A DNA stretch of 64,000 nucleotides from positions 1-64,000 of the forward strand of contig NZ_FLOB01000001.1 of assembly GCF_900089775.1 (NCBI RefSeq), given 5' to 3'. Source of the stretch: Marinomonas spartinae (lineage in GTDB: Bacteria; Pseudomonadota; Gammaproteobacteria; Pseudomonadales; Marinomonadaceae). A model generated the notes under the pieces. The model was not told the origin of the DNA, made no database searches, and saw only the letters and a program-made list of their open reading frames with translations. The stretch's first letter is position 1. Every line of letters starts with the position of its first letter. Shown piece by piece: positions 18,465 through 28,106 of this stretch. The translations under genes were made by a program, and so were the position numbers.

Positions 18465-18700
18465 TATTATTCCACTCCTGATCACTGAACGAACGATAAA
18501 AATCTATTTTCCATGCTATGACTCAGCCTTGCAATCTTCTCACTGACATTGCGCACTAAGATTGAGCAAAGAAGATGAAACAGCACTAAGTTAAGACCAT
18601 CCTAGCAAAAAAGAATGCTATTTACCCCTAAAACTGACCGCTGTGACTTGATATTTCACCAAAGATGGTCGATCATTTAACGCACTTAATAAGCGTCGAT

Positions 18701-18728
18701 TTGTTTCGGCTTGCGGACGCTATATAAA
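18701..18728 (+). promoter_or_regulatory. Candidate metK promoter
   Basis: TTGTTT (18701-18706) and TATAAA (18723-18728) are 16 bases apart, giving an expected start near 18733-18736. That would place the metK mRNA 5' end at or inside the first strand of the leader hairpin. An alternative start farther upstream is possible. The remaining tkt-metK gap (18465-18700) shows no other recognisable element. Confidence 0.45.
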
Positions 18729-18731
18729 ATC

Positions 18732-18790
18732 AGCTAAACAGAAGCAATATCACCTGTTTAGCTACCTTACTTTGCTAAGCGGGTTTTTTT
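18732..18790 (+). promoter_or_regulatory. metK leader: mutually exclusive hairpins, one a terminator
   Basis: Strand A, AGCTAAACAG (18732-18741), pairs perfectly with strand B, CTGTTTAGCT (18754-18763). Strand B can instead pair with strand C, GCTAAGCGGG (18774-18783), through CCTGTTTAGC (18753-18762), ten pairs with two G-U wobbles. Seven T residues follow directly (18784-18790). B-C is therefore a normal intrinsic terminator in front of metK, and A-B would prevent it. This is the layout of a transcription attenuator. No known SAM or SAH riboswitch consensus was recognised, so the signal is unknown. Confidence 0.7.
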
Positions 18791-18836
18791 ATGCCTGTTT
18801 GGCGCTTATCCATCATTATTGATAGAGGCACTGAAC

Positions 18837-20000
18837 ATGTCAGAATATTCTTTATTTACTTCCGAGTCCGTTTCGGAAGGCCATCCAGACAAAATTGCAG
18901 ACCAAGTCTCCGACGCTATTCTAGATGCCATTCTAGAAAAGGACACCGAAGCACGTGTTGCTTGCGAAACCCTAGTCAAAACAGGCATGGTCTTAGTGGC
19001 GGGTGAAATTCGCACTAACGCGTGGGTCGATATCGAAGAAATCGCCCGAGGAGTTATCCGCGAAATCGGCTATAACAGCTCCGATATGGGATTCGACTGG
19101 GAATCTTGTGCTGTCATGAATGCCATTGGCAAACAATCCGTCGACATCGCTGTCGGTGTAGATGAAGCCAGCGAAAAAGAGCAAGGAGCAGGTGATCAGG
19201 GCTTGATGTTCGGCTTTGCTACCAACGAGACCGACGTACTCATGCCTGCCCCCATAACTTATGCACACCGTTTAGTACAACGCCAAGCAGACGTTCGTAA
19301 AAACGGCACATTAGACTTCTTACGTCCAGATGCCAAAAGCCAAGTCACCTTCCGTTATGATGAAAATGGCAAACCATGTGCTATTGATGCCGTAGTACTT
19401 TCCACACAACACAGCGCAGCTATTAAACAAGCCGACTTGCGTGAAGCGGTCATGGAAGAAATCATCAAACCAGTTCTTCCTGAAGAATGGCTCTCCAAAG
19501 ACACCAAGTACTTCATCAACCCAACAGGTCAATTCATCATTGGCGGTCCAGTGGGTGACTGCGGCCTAACGGGTCGTAAGATCATCGTTGATACCTACGG
19601 CGGTATGGCCCGCCACGGTGGTGGTGCTTTTTCTGGTAAAGACCCATCCAAAGTGGACCGTTCTGCTGCCTACGCAGGTCGCTATGTAGCGAAAAACATC
19701 GTGGCAGCAGGTCTTGCAGATAAGTGTGAAATTCAAATCTCGTATGCCATTGGTGTCGCGGAACCGACTTCGATTAGTATCAATACTTTTGGTACAGGTA
19801 AGGTGAGCGACGAGATGATCTCTCAACTTGTTCGCGAACATTTTGAATTACGCCCAGCAGGCTTGATCAAGATGCTTGACCTAAAACGCCCTATTTATTT
19901 ACCAACAGCGGCTTACGGTCACTTTGGCCGCGAAGGTGAGAACTTTACTTGGGAAAAAACCGATAAAGCTGACGCACTACGCCGTTCAGCAGGTTTATAA
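18837..20000 (+). CDS. metK: S-adenosylmethionine synthase
   Basis: This enzyme makes SAM from methionine and ATP. ATG 18837 follows AGAGG at the right distance and gives 387 residues starting [19 protein letters not shown]; the upstream TTG and ATG frames do not fit the family. Motifs are GHPDKIADQ, the ATP-binding GAGDQG (here [11 protein letters not shown]) and the glycine-rich [21 protein letters not shown] loop. It is divergent from tkt and followed by a terminator. The long leader with a conditional terminator suggests regulation by premature termination. Confidence 0.97.
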   Translation: MSEYSLFTSESVSEGHPDKIADQVSDAILDAILEKDTEARVACETLVKTGMVLVAGEIRTNAWVDIEEIARGVIREIGYNSSDMGFDWESCAVMNAIGKQSVDIAVGVDEASEKEQGAGDQGLMFGFATNETDVLMPAPITYAHRLVQRQADVRKNGTLDFLRPDAKSQVTFRYDENGKPCAIDAVVLSTQHSAAIKQADLREAVMEEIIKPVLPEEWLSKDTKYFINPTGQFIIGGPVGDCGLTGRKIIVDTYGGMARHGGGAFSGKDPSKVDRSAAYAGRYVAKNIVAAGLADKCEIQISYAIGVAEPTSISINTFGTGKVSDEMISQLVREHFELRPAGLIKMLDLKRPIYLPTAAYGHFGREGENFTWEKTDKADALRRSAGL

Positions 20001-20019
20001 TCTAAAGGGTTGCCTTTAT

Positions 20020-20062
20020 AAAAGCCCTTTTCGACTTTATATAGGTTGAAAAGGGCTTTTTT
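20020..20062 (+). terminator. Terminator of metK
   Basis: AAAAGCCCTTTTC (20020-20032) pairs with GAAAAGGGCTTTT (20048-20060), followed by more T residues. It starts 20 bases after the metK stop. Confidence 0.9.
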
Positions 20063-20101
20063 GATTTCTACCACTCTCCTGTATTTTGCATAGGACAAGA
20101 G

Positions 20102-20833
20102 ATGCGCATTCCACGAATATTTGTCGATATTGAACTAACTGAAAACACCCTCATCACTTTACCTGATGCTTCTTTTCAACATGTCTGCAAAGTACTGCGT
20201 TTGAAAAATGGCCATCCAATGCGCCTTTTTAATGGCAAAGGAGGCCAATATCATGGCACCTTATGCGATGTGGAAAAACGTTCTGCCAATGTGGCCATTG
20301 GCGAATTTGAACCACTAAACAACGAATCCCCAATAAAAGTCACACTAGGACAAACTCTCTCTCGTGGTGAACGCATGGACTATGCAATTCAAAAAGCCGT
20401 CGAGTCTGGTGTATATGAGATTCAACCTTTGTTTAGTGAGCGTTGTGAAGTGAAGCTGGATGATAGCAGAGCTGAAAAGCGCCAAAACCACTGGCAACAA
20501 GTCGCCATAAGCGCTGCAGAGCAATGCGGCCGAGGGGTCGTTCCAACCATCCATCCTCCTGTAAAACTCACAGAATGGATTGCAAATTGTAACGAAATGT
20601 TAAAATTAACATTGCATCACTACAGCGCAAAGCCCATAACAGAGTTCAAAAAGCCCGATAATAACGCCGTCGCCCTTCTCATTGGCCCTGAGGGAGGCCT
20701 CACTGAGGATGAGGTAAAAAATTCTAAAAATCAGGGCTTTAGTGCGATATCCTTGGGGCCTCGAGTCCTACGAACCGAAACCGCTCCGATTGTTGCACTC
20801 ACTGCCATCAATCTACTTTGGGGCGATATCTAG
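20102..20833 (+). CDS. rsmE: 16S rRNA (uracil-1498-N3)-methyltransferase
   Basis: This SPOUT-fold methyltransferase modifies U1498 of 16S rRNA in the 30S subunit. It has 243 residues, as in E. coli. The N-terminal PUA-like part is RIFVDIEL, then FNGKGGQYHG. The C-terminal knot shows IGPEGGLTEDEV and LGPRVLRTETAPI, the RsmE signatures. The start at 20102 follows AGGACAAGAG at short distance. It lies after metK but beyond a terminator. Confidence 0.95.
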   Translation: MRIPRIFVDIELTENTLITLPDASFQHVCKVLRLKNGHPMRLFNGKGGQYHGTLCDVEKRSANVAIGEFEPLNNESPIKVTLGQTLSRGERMDYAIQKAVESGVYEIQPLFSERCEVKLDDSRAEKRQNHWQQVAISAAEQCGRGVVPTIHPPVKLTEWIANCNEMLKLTLHHYSAKPITEFKKPDNNAVALLIGPEGGLTEDEVKNSKNQGFSAISLGPRVLRTETAPIVALTAINLLWGDI

Positions 20834-20961
20834 GCTTAACGCTAAATAACAAAAAAAAGCCAAATGTAATCATGCATGAATTGTTCATTGCTGTACACAG
20901 TGTCAACATACTCTAGCGAAATTAATGCGTAGGATAATATAAGTCTTAAAGGAACACATTC

Positions 20962-22503
20962 ATGTTTGTTCGTAACCTCATGCTCAAAGTCACGTACCTT
21001 AGTGCTTTTTTATTTTCAATGCAGGTATCTGCTATTACCTTGGAAGAGGCAACCTACCAAGCCATTGAAAATAGCCCCACTGTACGTCAGGCACTGGCTA
21101 AATATCGAGAAGATATACAAAACGCAGAGCAGGCTGATCGAACGGGGTTTTATCCCAGCATTGATCTAGACGCAGGCATTGGACGCCAAACATCCTATGC
21201 AGACAATACGCGTAATAGCGACATCAGTCTGACTCGTCGAGAAACTGCCCTCACACTCACTCAACCAATCTTTGATGGCTTTTCTACTACCTACGACGTA
21301 AAACGCCTAAGTAGCGAAGCGCAATCAGACCGCTGGCAGGCTCTCATCAAAGTGGAAGACACCGCACTGAAAGTGTCAAAAGCCTACACTGATGTCCTAC
21401 GCTATCGCGAGCTGTTAAAGCTGGCCGACCAAAACTTAGCCACGCACAAACGCATTTACAAGCAAATCAAATTAAAAACCGACTCAGGAATTGGTCGTGA
21501 ATCGGATTTAAGCCAAATTACTGCCCGCTTAGCAAAAGCCAGAGCCAATCGATCCGCAGCGTTAAATAACCTCTCTGACGCCGAAACGAATTATCTAAAG
21601 GTGGTGGGAAAACTTCCACCTAAAAACCTGATCTACCCGATTCCTGATCGCACCCTATTACCAAAGACCTTACAACAAGCCATTAGCCAATCACTAAAGC
21701 AAAATCCGGCAATCATCGGCTCTAAATGGGATGTCGATGCCACGGAAAGCTATATTAAGTCCGTTAACGGGGCCAATTACCCAAGCATCAATTTTACGCT
21801 AGAACGTAAATGGAACAACAACATAGATGGCACCCCTGGCCCTGACGCAGACCTTCAAGCTATGATACGCTTGAAGTACAATCTATATAATGGCGGCAGT
21901 AACCAGCGCAAAAAAGAAGCGGCCGTACAACAAAATGTCCAAGCGTCTGAAATTCGTCGCAATACAATTCGCGAGACAGAGCAAACCGTACGCTTAGCTT
22001 GGTCGTCGTTTCAATCCACCAAGGAACAAAAGGGCTACCTCAGAGAATATGTTATCGCAACTAAACAGTCTCAAGTGGCATATGCAAAGCAGTTTCGCTT
22101 GGGACGACGGACCTTGCTTGATGTGTTAGATAGTGAAAATGAGTTATTTCAAGCACGTCAGGACTATGTGAATACAGATTACGATGAACTGTATTCAGAG
22201 TTCCGTCTCTTTAATGCGAAAGGCGAATTACTAAAAGCCTTCAGGATTTATCGCCCCGATGTACTGGGCTTCTCGGATAATTTTAAGAAGGACCAGAAAG
22301 AGCGAACTGGCGCCACACCAATACAGCAGCTACAACAGGCTGAAAAGACAGCAACCCAGACAAAAGCAGGACTTACTTCTACAACCCAAAGTGACAATAA
22401 TACACAGGTAGATGACCAAAACACGTCATCCACCCCAAAGAAAAAGAGTTCCGATGACTCACTATTCATAGACTCTGGCGGAGAAAGTGACGCTTGGCAG
22501 TAA
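20962..22503 (+). CDS. TolC-family outer-membrane efflux/secretion channel
   Basis: This 513-residue protein begins with a hydrophobic signal region (about residues 5-24), followed by two repeats of the outer-membrane efflux protein domain (about 28-230 and 240-430). These hold long helical segments and the LTLTQPIFDGF and MIRLKYNLYNGG beta-strand/equatorial motifs. The last 75 residues are a polar, glutamine- and threonine-rich tail ending with KKKSSDDSLF. It overlaps the OmpA-like gene by ten bases. Such TolC-OmpA pairs occur with type I adhesin secretion (AggA/LapE-like), but no inner-membrane partner is next to it. Confidence 0.85.
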   Translation: MFVRNLMLKVTYLSAFLFSMQVSAITLEEATYQAIENSPTVRQALAKYREDIQNAEQADRTGFYPSIDLDAGIGRQTSYADNTRNSDISLTRRETALTLTQPIFDGFSTTYDVKRLSSEAQSDRWQALIKVEDTALKVSKAYTDVLRYRELLKLADQNLATHKRIYKQIKLKTDSGIGRESDLSQITARLAKARANRSAALNNLSDAETNYLKVVGKLPPKNLIYPIPDRTLLPKTLQQAISQSLKQNPAIIGSKWDVDATESYIKSVNGANYPSINFTLERKWNNNIDGTPGPDADLQAMIRLKYNLYNGGSNQRKKEAAVQQNVQASEIRRNTIRETEQTVRLAWSSFQSTKEQKGYLREYVIATKQSQVAYAKQFRLGRRTLLDVLDSENELFQARQDYVNTDYDELYSEFRLFNAKGELLKAFRIYRPDVLGFSDNFKKDQKERTGATPIQQLQQAEKTATQTKAGLTSTTQSDNNTQVDDQNTSSTPKKKSSDDSLFIDSGGESDAWQ

Positions 22504-23102
22504 TTTTTTTAAGGTTAATATGTATTATCGCCATAGGCATAGGATCCATTGCCTATGGCGATCCTTTGTATGGAAATCGCTTTAACCCTCAGACACTCAA
22601 CGATGATGATCATGATGGTGTCATCAACCAACGCGACCTGTGCCCTAATACTCCCGTTGGCGCCAAGGTCGATAATAATGGTTGCCCTATTGTCACTACC
22701 TCCCTATTAAAGCTGGATCTAAAGGTCTTATTTGCTTCTGGTAAATACGATGTTGAACCTCGTTTTTATCAACAAATTAAACGCCTTGCTGATTTTCTTA
22801 ATAAACACCCCAAAAGCCACGTGTTAATCAAAGGTTACACAGATAGCAATGGGCAAGCACAAAACAATCTAACCCTCTCTGAGGAACGCGCCTCCGCCAT
22901 TGCCAATGTCCTGATTAATGTCTTTAAAATTAGTAAGGACAGAGTCACTGCCAAAGGCTATGGTGAAGCCGACCCTATTGCGCCAAATGATACCCCTGAA
23001 GGAAGAGCTAAAAACCGCCGAGTCATCGCCGATGTCACTGCGGATAAAACGGAAACCGAATCCAGATGGAATATTTATAGTGTTGATAAAAGTATACAGT
23101 AA
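22494..23102 (+). CDS. OmpA-family outer-membrane protein with calcium-type repeat
   Basis: The TTG start overlaps the TolC-like gene by ten bases; no in-frame ATG follows before the signal peptide (ICIIAIGIGSIAYG), so the TTG is chosen. A short aspartate-rich thrombospondin type 3-like motif (DDDHDGVINQRDLCPNTPVG, about residues 37-56) resembles a calcium-binding linker. The OmpA C-terminal peptidoglycan-binding domain (about 70-190) contains KGYTDSNGQ and NRRV. It probably anchors the outer membrane or the TolC channel to peptidoglycan. It has 202 residues. Confidence 0.82.
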   Translation: MAVIFLRLICIIAIGIGSIAYGDPLYGNRFNPQTLNDDDHDGVINQRDLCPNTPVGAKVDNNGCPIVTTSLLKLDLKVLFASGKYDVEPRFYQQIKRLADFLNKHPKSHVLIKGYTDSNGQAQNNLTLSEERASAIANVLINVFKISKDRVTAKGYGEADPIAPNDTPEGRAKNRRVIADVTADKTETESRWNIYSVDKSIQ

Positions 23103-23281
23103 GGGACTCTACAAAACTTCGTTTTAAAGGCTCTACAGGTAACACCTTAATAATATCGATCAAAAAGCTTTTTCTGGAGCGCAAGCCAATGCGACTAGGC
23201 AACATAGAGACAAAGGCAGGCACCGGCTCCAATATATCGTTTCGAGCGATATAGTAAGCCAAGTGTTTATAAGGACGAATC

Positions 23282-23398
23282 ATGTATTCCGATTTATCTT
23301 CTTATTTAAGGGTGTTTTTTCTTCTCAGTGCCCTTATATTCTATAGCATCATCTTTATATTGATTCACACACGCTTTACCTTCGCGAGATCGCACTAG
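23282..23398 (+). CDS. Small membrane peptide of 38 residues, unknown
   Basis: A short frame begins with ATG at 23282, preceded by AAGGA six bases away, and ends with TAG at 23396-23398, nine bases before gshB. The peptide starts MYSDLSSYLRVFFLLS, has one strongly hydrophobic segment (about residues 10-29) and a basic end (HTRFTFARSH). The ribosome site, spacing and single-membrane-span shape make it a reasonable small protein or leader peptide of gshB. No family is recognised. The rest of the 305-base gap before it (23103-23281) shows nothing clear. Confidence 0.4.
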   Translation: MYSDLSSYLRVFFLLSALIFYSIIFILIHTRFTFARSH

Positions 23399-23407
23399 GA
23401 AAACAAT

Positions 23408-24361
23408 ATGACCATCAAACTTGGCATTGTAATGGATCCCATCTCATCCATTAACTACAAAAAAGATACGTCCTTGGCCATGCTCTGGGCCGCAGCAGAT
23501 AAAGGCTGGGACCTAATTTACATGGAGCAAAAAGACTTATTTCTAGAAAATGGCAAAGCCTTTGCCATGATCCGACCATTACAAATATATAAAGACCCTC
23601 AGCATTTTTATGAGCTAGGGGAAGAAACCAAAATGGCTCTTGGTGAGCTGGATGTCATCTTAATGCGCAAAGACCCACCATTCGATAGCGAGTTCGTTTA
23701 TAGTACGATGGTTTTAGAACAAGCTGAACGTGACGGCGCAATGGTGGTCAATGACCCTAAAAGCCTCCGTGACTGCAACGAAAAGTTGTTTGCGACCCAA
23801 TTTCCACAATGCTGCCCAGAAGTCCTCGTCACCCGTCGTAGCGATTTACTCAAAGCTTTCCATAAACAACATGGTGATGTCATTTTCAAACCGTTAGATG
23901 GCATGGGCGGCTCCTCTATCTTCCGCCTCAAGCCTGATGAATCTAATGTTAGTGTGATTATTGAAACGCTTACCAATATGGGCACTGAGCAGATCATGGC
24001 ACAAAAATTTATCCCTGAGATCAAACAAGGTGATAAGCGCATTCTTGTGGTCAACGGTGAGCCTATTCCCTTTGCTCTTGCTCGTATTCCCGCCGCAGGC
24101 GAAACCCGTGGTAATTTAGCGGCAGGCGGTCGTGGTGAAGGACGTCCCTTGACCGATCGTGATCGTTGGATATGTGACCAAGTCATTCCCTCCTTGAAAG
24201 AAAAAAATCTCCTATTTGTCGGTTTGGATGTTATCGGGGATTACCTCACTGAAATCAACGTCACCAGCCCAACCTGCGTCCGTGAATTAGACACGCAGTT
24301 TGACCTTAATATCGCCATGGTATTAATGGATGCAATCGAAGCACGACTAGCCAATAACTGA
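23408..24361 (+). CDS. gshB: Glutathione synthetase
   Basis: This ATP-grasp enzyme joins gamma-glutamylcysteine and glycine to make glutathione. It has 317 residues, as in E. coli GshB. Motifs include LGIVMDPISSI at the start, FKPLDGMGGSSIFR (ATP-binding loop), ARIPAAGETRGNLAAGGRG, and EINVTSPTC near the end with metal-binding residues. AGGAAAA precedes the ATG. The tonB-like gene follows after six bases. Confidence 0.97.
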   Translation: MTIKLGIVMDPISSINYKKDTSLAMLWAAADKGWDLIYMEQKDLFLENGKAFAMIRPLQIYKDPQHFYELGEETKMALGELDVILMRKDPPFDSEFVYSTMVLEQAERDGAMVVNDPKSLRDCNEKLFATQFPQCCPEVLVTRRSDLLKAFHKQHGDVIFKPLDGMGGSSIFRLKPDESNVSVIIETLTNMGTEQIMAQKFIPEIKQGDKRILVVNGEPIPFALARIPAAGETRGNLAAGGRGEGRPLTDRDRWICDQVIPSLKEKNLLFVGLDVIGDYLTEINVTSPTCVRELDTQFDLNIAMVLMDAIEARLANN

Positions 24362-24367
24362 TTCATT

Positions 24368-25228
24368 GTGCGGGTTACTGATCGATTTCTAATCGCCTTA
24401 TTCATCGCCATTAGCATTCATGTGCTTTTGGTGGTGGCTATTGGCTTTAATTTTTCATTACCCAGTATTAAACCTAAAACGTTAGAAGTGACCTTAGTTC
24501 GCCATTCCTCAAAAGCCCCCAAAGAGGCTGACTTTATAGCCCAAGCGAACCAACAAGCCAGCGGCACCGAACTGCGCAAGCATAAGTTAACCACCACGGA
24601 AACCGCTCAGTTTTTATCGGATAACATTCAAGATGTGACGCCCCCTGTACAACCTCGGATTGCCTCCCACAAACCATCCAACAAGCAGCAACTGATCGCA
24701 ACACAAGACAAAAACTCTGTTTTTAAAATCAAACCTCGGCCCGAAAAAAGACAAAAAACACTTGAAGAACGCTTCCGAGGAGAAACACAAATCCCTGATC
24801 ATCTATCAAGCGATATTTCGACCCTAGAAGCCTTGTTAGATAGGCAACGCCAAGCCTATGCCAAGCGACCTCACATTCGCCGCCTGACATCTGTCTCAGC
24901 GAAATCTGCCGTCGATGCCAAATATCTAGATGATTGGCGTCGAAAAATTGAACGGGTGGGGAACACTCATTACCCAGTGGAAGCCAAACGCAATCACCTC
25001 TATGGGCAATTACGTTTGGCCGTGATGATCAAGCCCAATGGCTATGTAGATAGTATAGAAGTGCTGCATTCCTCAGGCATTCGCATCTTAGATGATGCCG
25101 CCATGCGCATTGTACGCCTCGCCGAGCCATTTGAACCTTTTCCAAAAGCCCTGAAAAAAGAGGTCGATAAACTAGAAATCATTCGTACTTGGCAGTTCTT
25201 ACCAGGCGGTGAACTACAAAGTCGCTAG
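24368..25228 (+). CDS. TonB-like energy-transducing protein
   Basis: GTG starts this 286-residue protein. An N-terminal membrane anchor lies at about residues 8-30, followed by a polar periplasmic linker (about 35-195) and a C-terminal TonB fold (about 196-280) with YPVEAKRNHLYGQLRLAVMI-type sequence and SSGIRILDDAAMRIV. It should couple the inner-membrane proton motive force to outer-membrane receptors, with ExbB/ExbD partners not visible here. The gshB-tonB order is known from Pseudomonas. Confidence 0.85.
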   Translation: MRVTDRFLIALFIAISIHVLLVVAIGFNFSLPSIKPKTLEVTLVRHSSKAPKEADFIAQANQQASGTELRKHKLTTTETAQFLSDNIQDVTPPVQPRIASHKPSNKQQLIATQDKNSVFKIKPRPEKRQKTLEERFRGETQIPDHLSSDISTLEALLDRQRQAYAKRPHIRRLTSVSAKSAVDAKYLDDWRRKIERVGNTHYPVEAKRNHLYGQLRLAVMIKPNGYVDSIEVLHSSGIRILDDAAMRIVRLAEPFEPFPKALKKEVDKLEIIRTWQFLPGGELQSR

Positions 25229-25253
25229 TTTACGCAGTCATATTATTCTTCAG

Positions 25254-25280
25254 GCACAAAAAAACCTCCGAAGAGGTTTT
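25254..25280 (-). terminator. Terminator between tonB-like gene and rpoH (rpoH side)
   Basis: AAAACCTC (25261-25268) and GAGGTTTT (25273-25280) form an eight-pair stem with a CGAA loop. The minus strand has a T run after it, so it should end rpoH; on the plus strand it would be weaker. Confidence 0.75.
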
Positions 25281-25311
25281 AAGATGCGAATGAAGGATTA
25301 AAAGTTAACAA

Positions 25312-26178
25312 TCAGTCAAACTGACCATCACCCATCGCCTGACGGATCTTTTTCATCGCATTTTTTTCCAACTGACGAATACGTTCTGCCGATACACCAT
25401 ATTCGTCGGCTAATTCGTGTAATGTCGACTTACCATCAGATAGCCAACGTTGTACTAAAATATTACGGCTGCGCTCATCCAAGTCAGACATAGCCAATTC
25501 CAGACGGTGATTAGAATCCGCCTCCCAATTACCATTTTCAAGCATGGTAGCTGGATCATAACGATGATCTTCTAAGTACTGGGATGGTGCTTGGTAAGCC
25601 GCTTCATCATCGTCATCTGCTGACGCATCAAAGGCCATATCAGATGAGCTCAGGCGACCTTCCATTTGACGAACTACATCTGGAGTTACCCCCAAATCGC
25701 TAGCAACAGACTCCACCTCCGAGTTACTAAACCAAGATAAACTCTTCTTAGCACTACGAAGATTAAAGAACATCTTACGCTGAGCCTTGGTCGTCGCCAC
25801 TTTGACGATACGCCAGTTTTTCAAAATAAATTCATGGATCTCAGCTTTGATCCAATGTACGGCAAAAGAAACCAAACGCACACCGACTTCTGGATTAAAG
25901 CGTTTTACCGCTTTCATCAAGCCAACGTTGCCTTCTTGGATTAAATCACCTTGCGCTAATCCGTAGCCTGAATAACTTTTTGCGATATGAACAACAAATC
26001 GTAAATGAGACATGACCAGCGTACGGGCTGCTTCTAAATCCTCTTTATAATAAAGACGTTCCGCCAGCGCCTTTTCTTCATCGGCTGACAAAATTGGAAT
26101 TGTGCTAACTGCCTGTATGTACGACTCAAGGTTCTGACCTGGAATCATCATATCTATAGGCTGCAGAGCTTTACCCAT
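25312..26178 (-). CDS. rpoH: RNA polymerase sigma-32 (heat-shock) factor
   Basis: This sigma-70 family factor directs transcription of heat-shock genes. ATG 26178 after GAGGTGG gives 288 residues; the longer frame to 26253 has no family support. Region 2 (about residues 50-125) includes the core-binding [15 protein letters not shown] and the promoter-melting part. The RpoH box reads QRKMFFNLR, diagnostic for sigma-32. Region 4 ends with [17 protein letters not shown], a helix-turn-helix for the -35 box. It follows ftsX by 131 bases, the classical ftsYEX-rpoH order. Confidence 0.97.
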   Translation of the reverse strand: MGKALQPIDMMIPGQNLESYIQAVSTIPILSADEEKALAERLYYKEDLEAARTLVMSHLRFVVHIAKSYSGYGLAQGDLIQEGNVGLMKAVKRFNPEVGVRLVSFAVHWIKAEIHEFILKNWRIVKVATTKAQRKMFFNLRSAKKSLSWFSNSEVESVASDLGVTPDVVRQMEGRLSSSDMAFDASADDDDEAAYQAPSQYLEDHRYDPATMLENGNWEADSNHRLELAMSDLDERSRNILVQRWLSDGKSTLHELADEYGVSAERIRQLEKNAMKKIRQAMGDGQFD

Positions 26179-26309
26179 CTCTATTTCCACCTCTGTAGAT
26201 TCATGCTTAATGTAGATTGATACTAGCAAGTTAATCTTGCTTATGTGTGACAAAAATGTGGATAAATATACTTTTATGTATAAATTTAAGCCGACATTTC
26301 CGCAACTTT

Positions 26310-27314
26310 CTACAGCTCGATGTTGGCGATATGACGGTTAACGGCTATCCATGCACCGCTTATGCCAACGAATGCACTAATAGTTAAACACAAAACGATC
26401 TCATCTGCATTAAATGTCTGCAGTTTAAAATGCGAGCCATACAGTTCGATCAAACGCTCAGCGGGAGCACTTACCCACCAGCTTAATATGAGAATACACA
26501 AACTGGCAAAAAAGCCGCCTAATATTCCAAACCACAACCCCATGTATAAAAAGGGTCGGCGGATATAGCTGTCTGTGGCCCCAACCAACTTCATCACCAG
26601 CACTTCATCGCGCCGGCTTTCTACCGCCATACGAATAGTATTACCAACAATCAACAATACCGCCACAATCAACAGTATTGATAACGCATAAGCCAAACGT
26701 TGCCCAAAACTCAAGATATTGGCAAGACGCTCCAGCCATTGGGCGTCTAACACGGCATTTTGCACCTCTCCCTGCGCGGCTAATTGCTTACGTAATGTTT
26801 CTAATACCGGTAGCGTTTGCTCAGACACCACCATTTTCGGAATGACTTTCAGCACAATCGGCAAAGGGTTACCCTGTAAGGAGGACAGCAACTGTGTATA
26901 ACCACTCCAACGCTCAAAATCCCTCAAGCCTTCTTCTTTCGAAATATAATCTACCGACGCCACATCCGGTCGTGCCGACAGTCGATGTGACAAAGCCAGT
27001 GCTTGGGTATCGTCTACCTGCGGAAATAAATACAGAGTAATAGCCGATTGCTTATCCCAATTACTGGTAATCGATTGCACGTTCTTGAGGAGTACATACA
27101 AACTACCAGGTAATGTCAGAGCGATAGCAATCACCATCACCGTCATCACGCTTGCTAACGGGTAGTTCAACAAGCGCATAAAGCTTTCAGTCAAAGTGCT
27201 TTGATGCTGACGCAAATACAGTTTTAAACTAAACGAAGACCGTTTAGACCAGCGGTGTTTAGTGGCCTTAACCGACTGACGAGTGGCGCCACGACGAGAG
27301 TTCTTTTGTGGCAT
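26310..27314 (-). CDS. ftsX: Cell-division ABC transporter-like membrane protein FtsX
   Basis: With FtsE this protein forms a membrane complex that activates septal peptidoglycan hydrolases through a periplasmic loop. It has 334 residues with a basic cytoplasmic N-terminus and four membrane segments (about 48-75, 205-228, 250-278, 302-325). The large periplasmic loop (about 76-200) binds EnvC/NlpD-type partners in E. coli. Its start directly follows the ftsE stop. Confidence 0.93.
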   Translation of the reverse strand: MPQKNSRRGATRQSVKATKHRWSKRSSFSLKLYLRQHQSTLTESFMRLLNYPLASVMTVMVIAIALTLPGSLYVLLKNVQSITSNWDKQSAITLYLFPQVDDTQALALSHRLSARPDVASVDYISKEEGLRDFERWSGYTQLLSSLQGNPLPIVLKVIPKMVVSEQTLPVLETLRKQLAAQGEVQNAVLDAQWLERLANILSFGQRLAYALSILLIVAVLLIVGNTIRMAVESRRDEVLVMKLVGATDSYIRRPFLYMGLWFGILGGFFASLCILILSWWVSAPAERLIELYGSHFKLQTFNADEIVLCLTISAFVGISGAWIAVNRHIANIEL

Positions 27315-27986
27315 TTAAGCAAACCCTCCATCATTCACCATGCGCCCTTGGTTTAAGGTCAGCACTCGATGACGCATTCGTGCCACCAGCGCCAAATCAT
27401 GGCTAGCCACTAATACCGTCACACCAACGTTATTAAACTCTTGGAAAAGATTCATGATTTCCGCCGATAATTTAGGGTCAAGGTTCCCCGTTGGCTCATC
27501 TGCAAGCAGTAATTGAGGTTTATTGACGACCGCACGGGCAATGCCAATTCGTTGCTGTTCACCACCAGATAAAGCCATCGGATTGTATTTTTCTTTTCCT
27601 AACAACCCTACCTTATCCAATGCCGCACGTACCCGTTTGGCGGTTTGCTCAGGATCCACGCCACTCACCTGTAAAGGCAGCGCCACATTGTGAAACACGC
27701 TACGATCAAACAACAACTGGTGATTTTGAAAGACGACACCGACACGGCGACGATGGTAAGGAATGGCTCGACGACTCAAGATACGAAGATCCACCCCATC
27801 CACAAGAATCTGGCCCGATGTTTGACGCTCAATCATCATCATGAGTTTCATTAAGGTACTTTTCCCTGCACCAGAATGGCCAGTAAGAAACGCCATTTCA
27901 CCCTGTCTTAAATGAAAACTCACTTGCGACAATGCTTCTTGACCGCTGTCATACTTTTTACCAACTCGCTGAAATTCGATTTCCAC
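27315..27986 (-). CDS. ftsE: Cell-division ATP-binding protein FtsE
   Basis: This is the ATPase partner of FtsX, 223 residues. It shows Walker A (GHSGAGKST), the Q-loop (FQNHQLLFDR), the signature ALSGGEQQR and Walker B (LLADEPTGNLD). It is located between ftsY and ftsX as in most gammaproteobacteria. The gap of 120 bases to ftsY holds nothing recognised. Confidence 0.96.
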   Translation of the reverse strand: MEIEFQRVGKKYDSGQEALSQVSFHLRQGEMAFLTGHSGAGKSTLMKLMMMIERQTSGQILVDGVDLRILSRRAIPYHRRRVGVVFQNHQLLFDRSVFHNVALPLQVSGVDPEQTAKRVRAALDKVGLLGKEKYNPMALSGGEQQRIGIARAVVNKPQLLLADEPTGNLDPKLSAEIMNLFQEFNNVGVTVLVASHDLALVARMRHRVLTLNQGRMVNDGGFA

Positions 27987-28106
27987 GCTGTCAATGTTTC
28001 CTTTTTCGCCGTTACACTATGGACGCATACGCTACACGATGATCACATAAAAGAGCCGCTGCGACATAGTAAAGAAGTTATTCATTCTTGCTATCGGTTT
28101 CTTCTA

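Noticed and set aside
23035..23283. An 82-codon frame on the minus strand between the OmpA-like gene and gshB
   Set aside because: It overlaps the OmpA coding region by 68 bases and shows no recognisable domain. A weak ribosome-site-like GGA exists, so it is not fully excluded, but support is too low to call it a gene.
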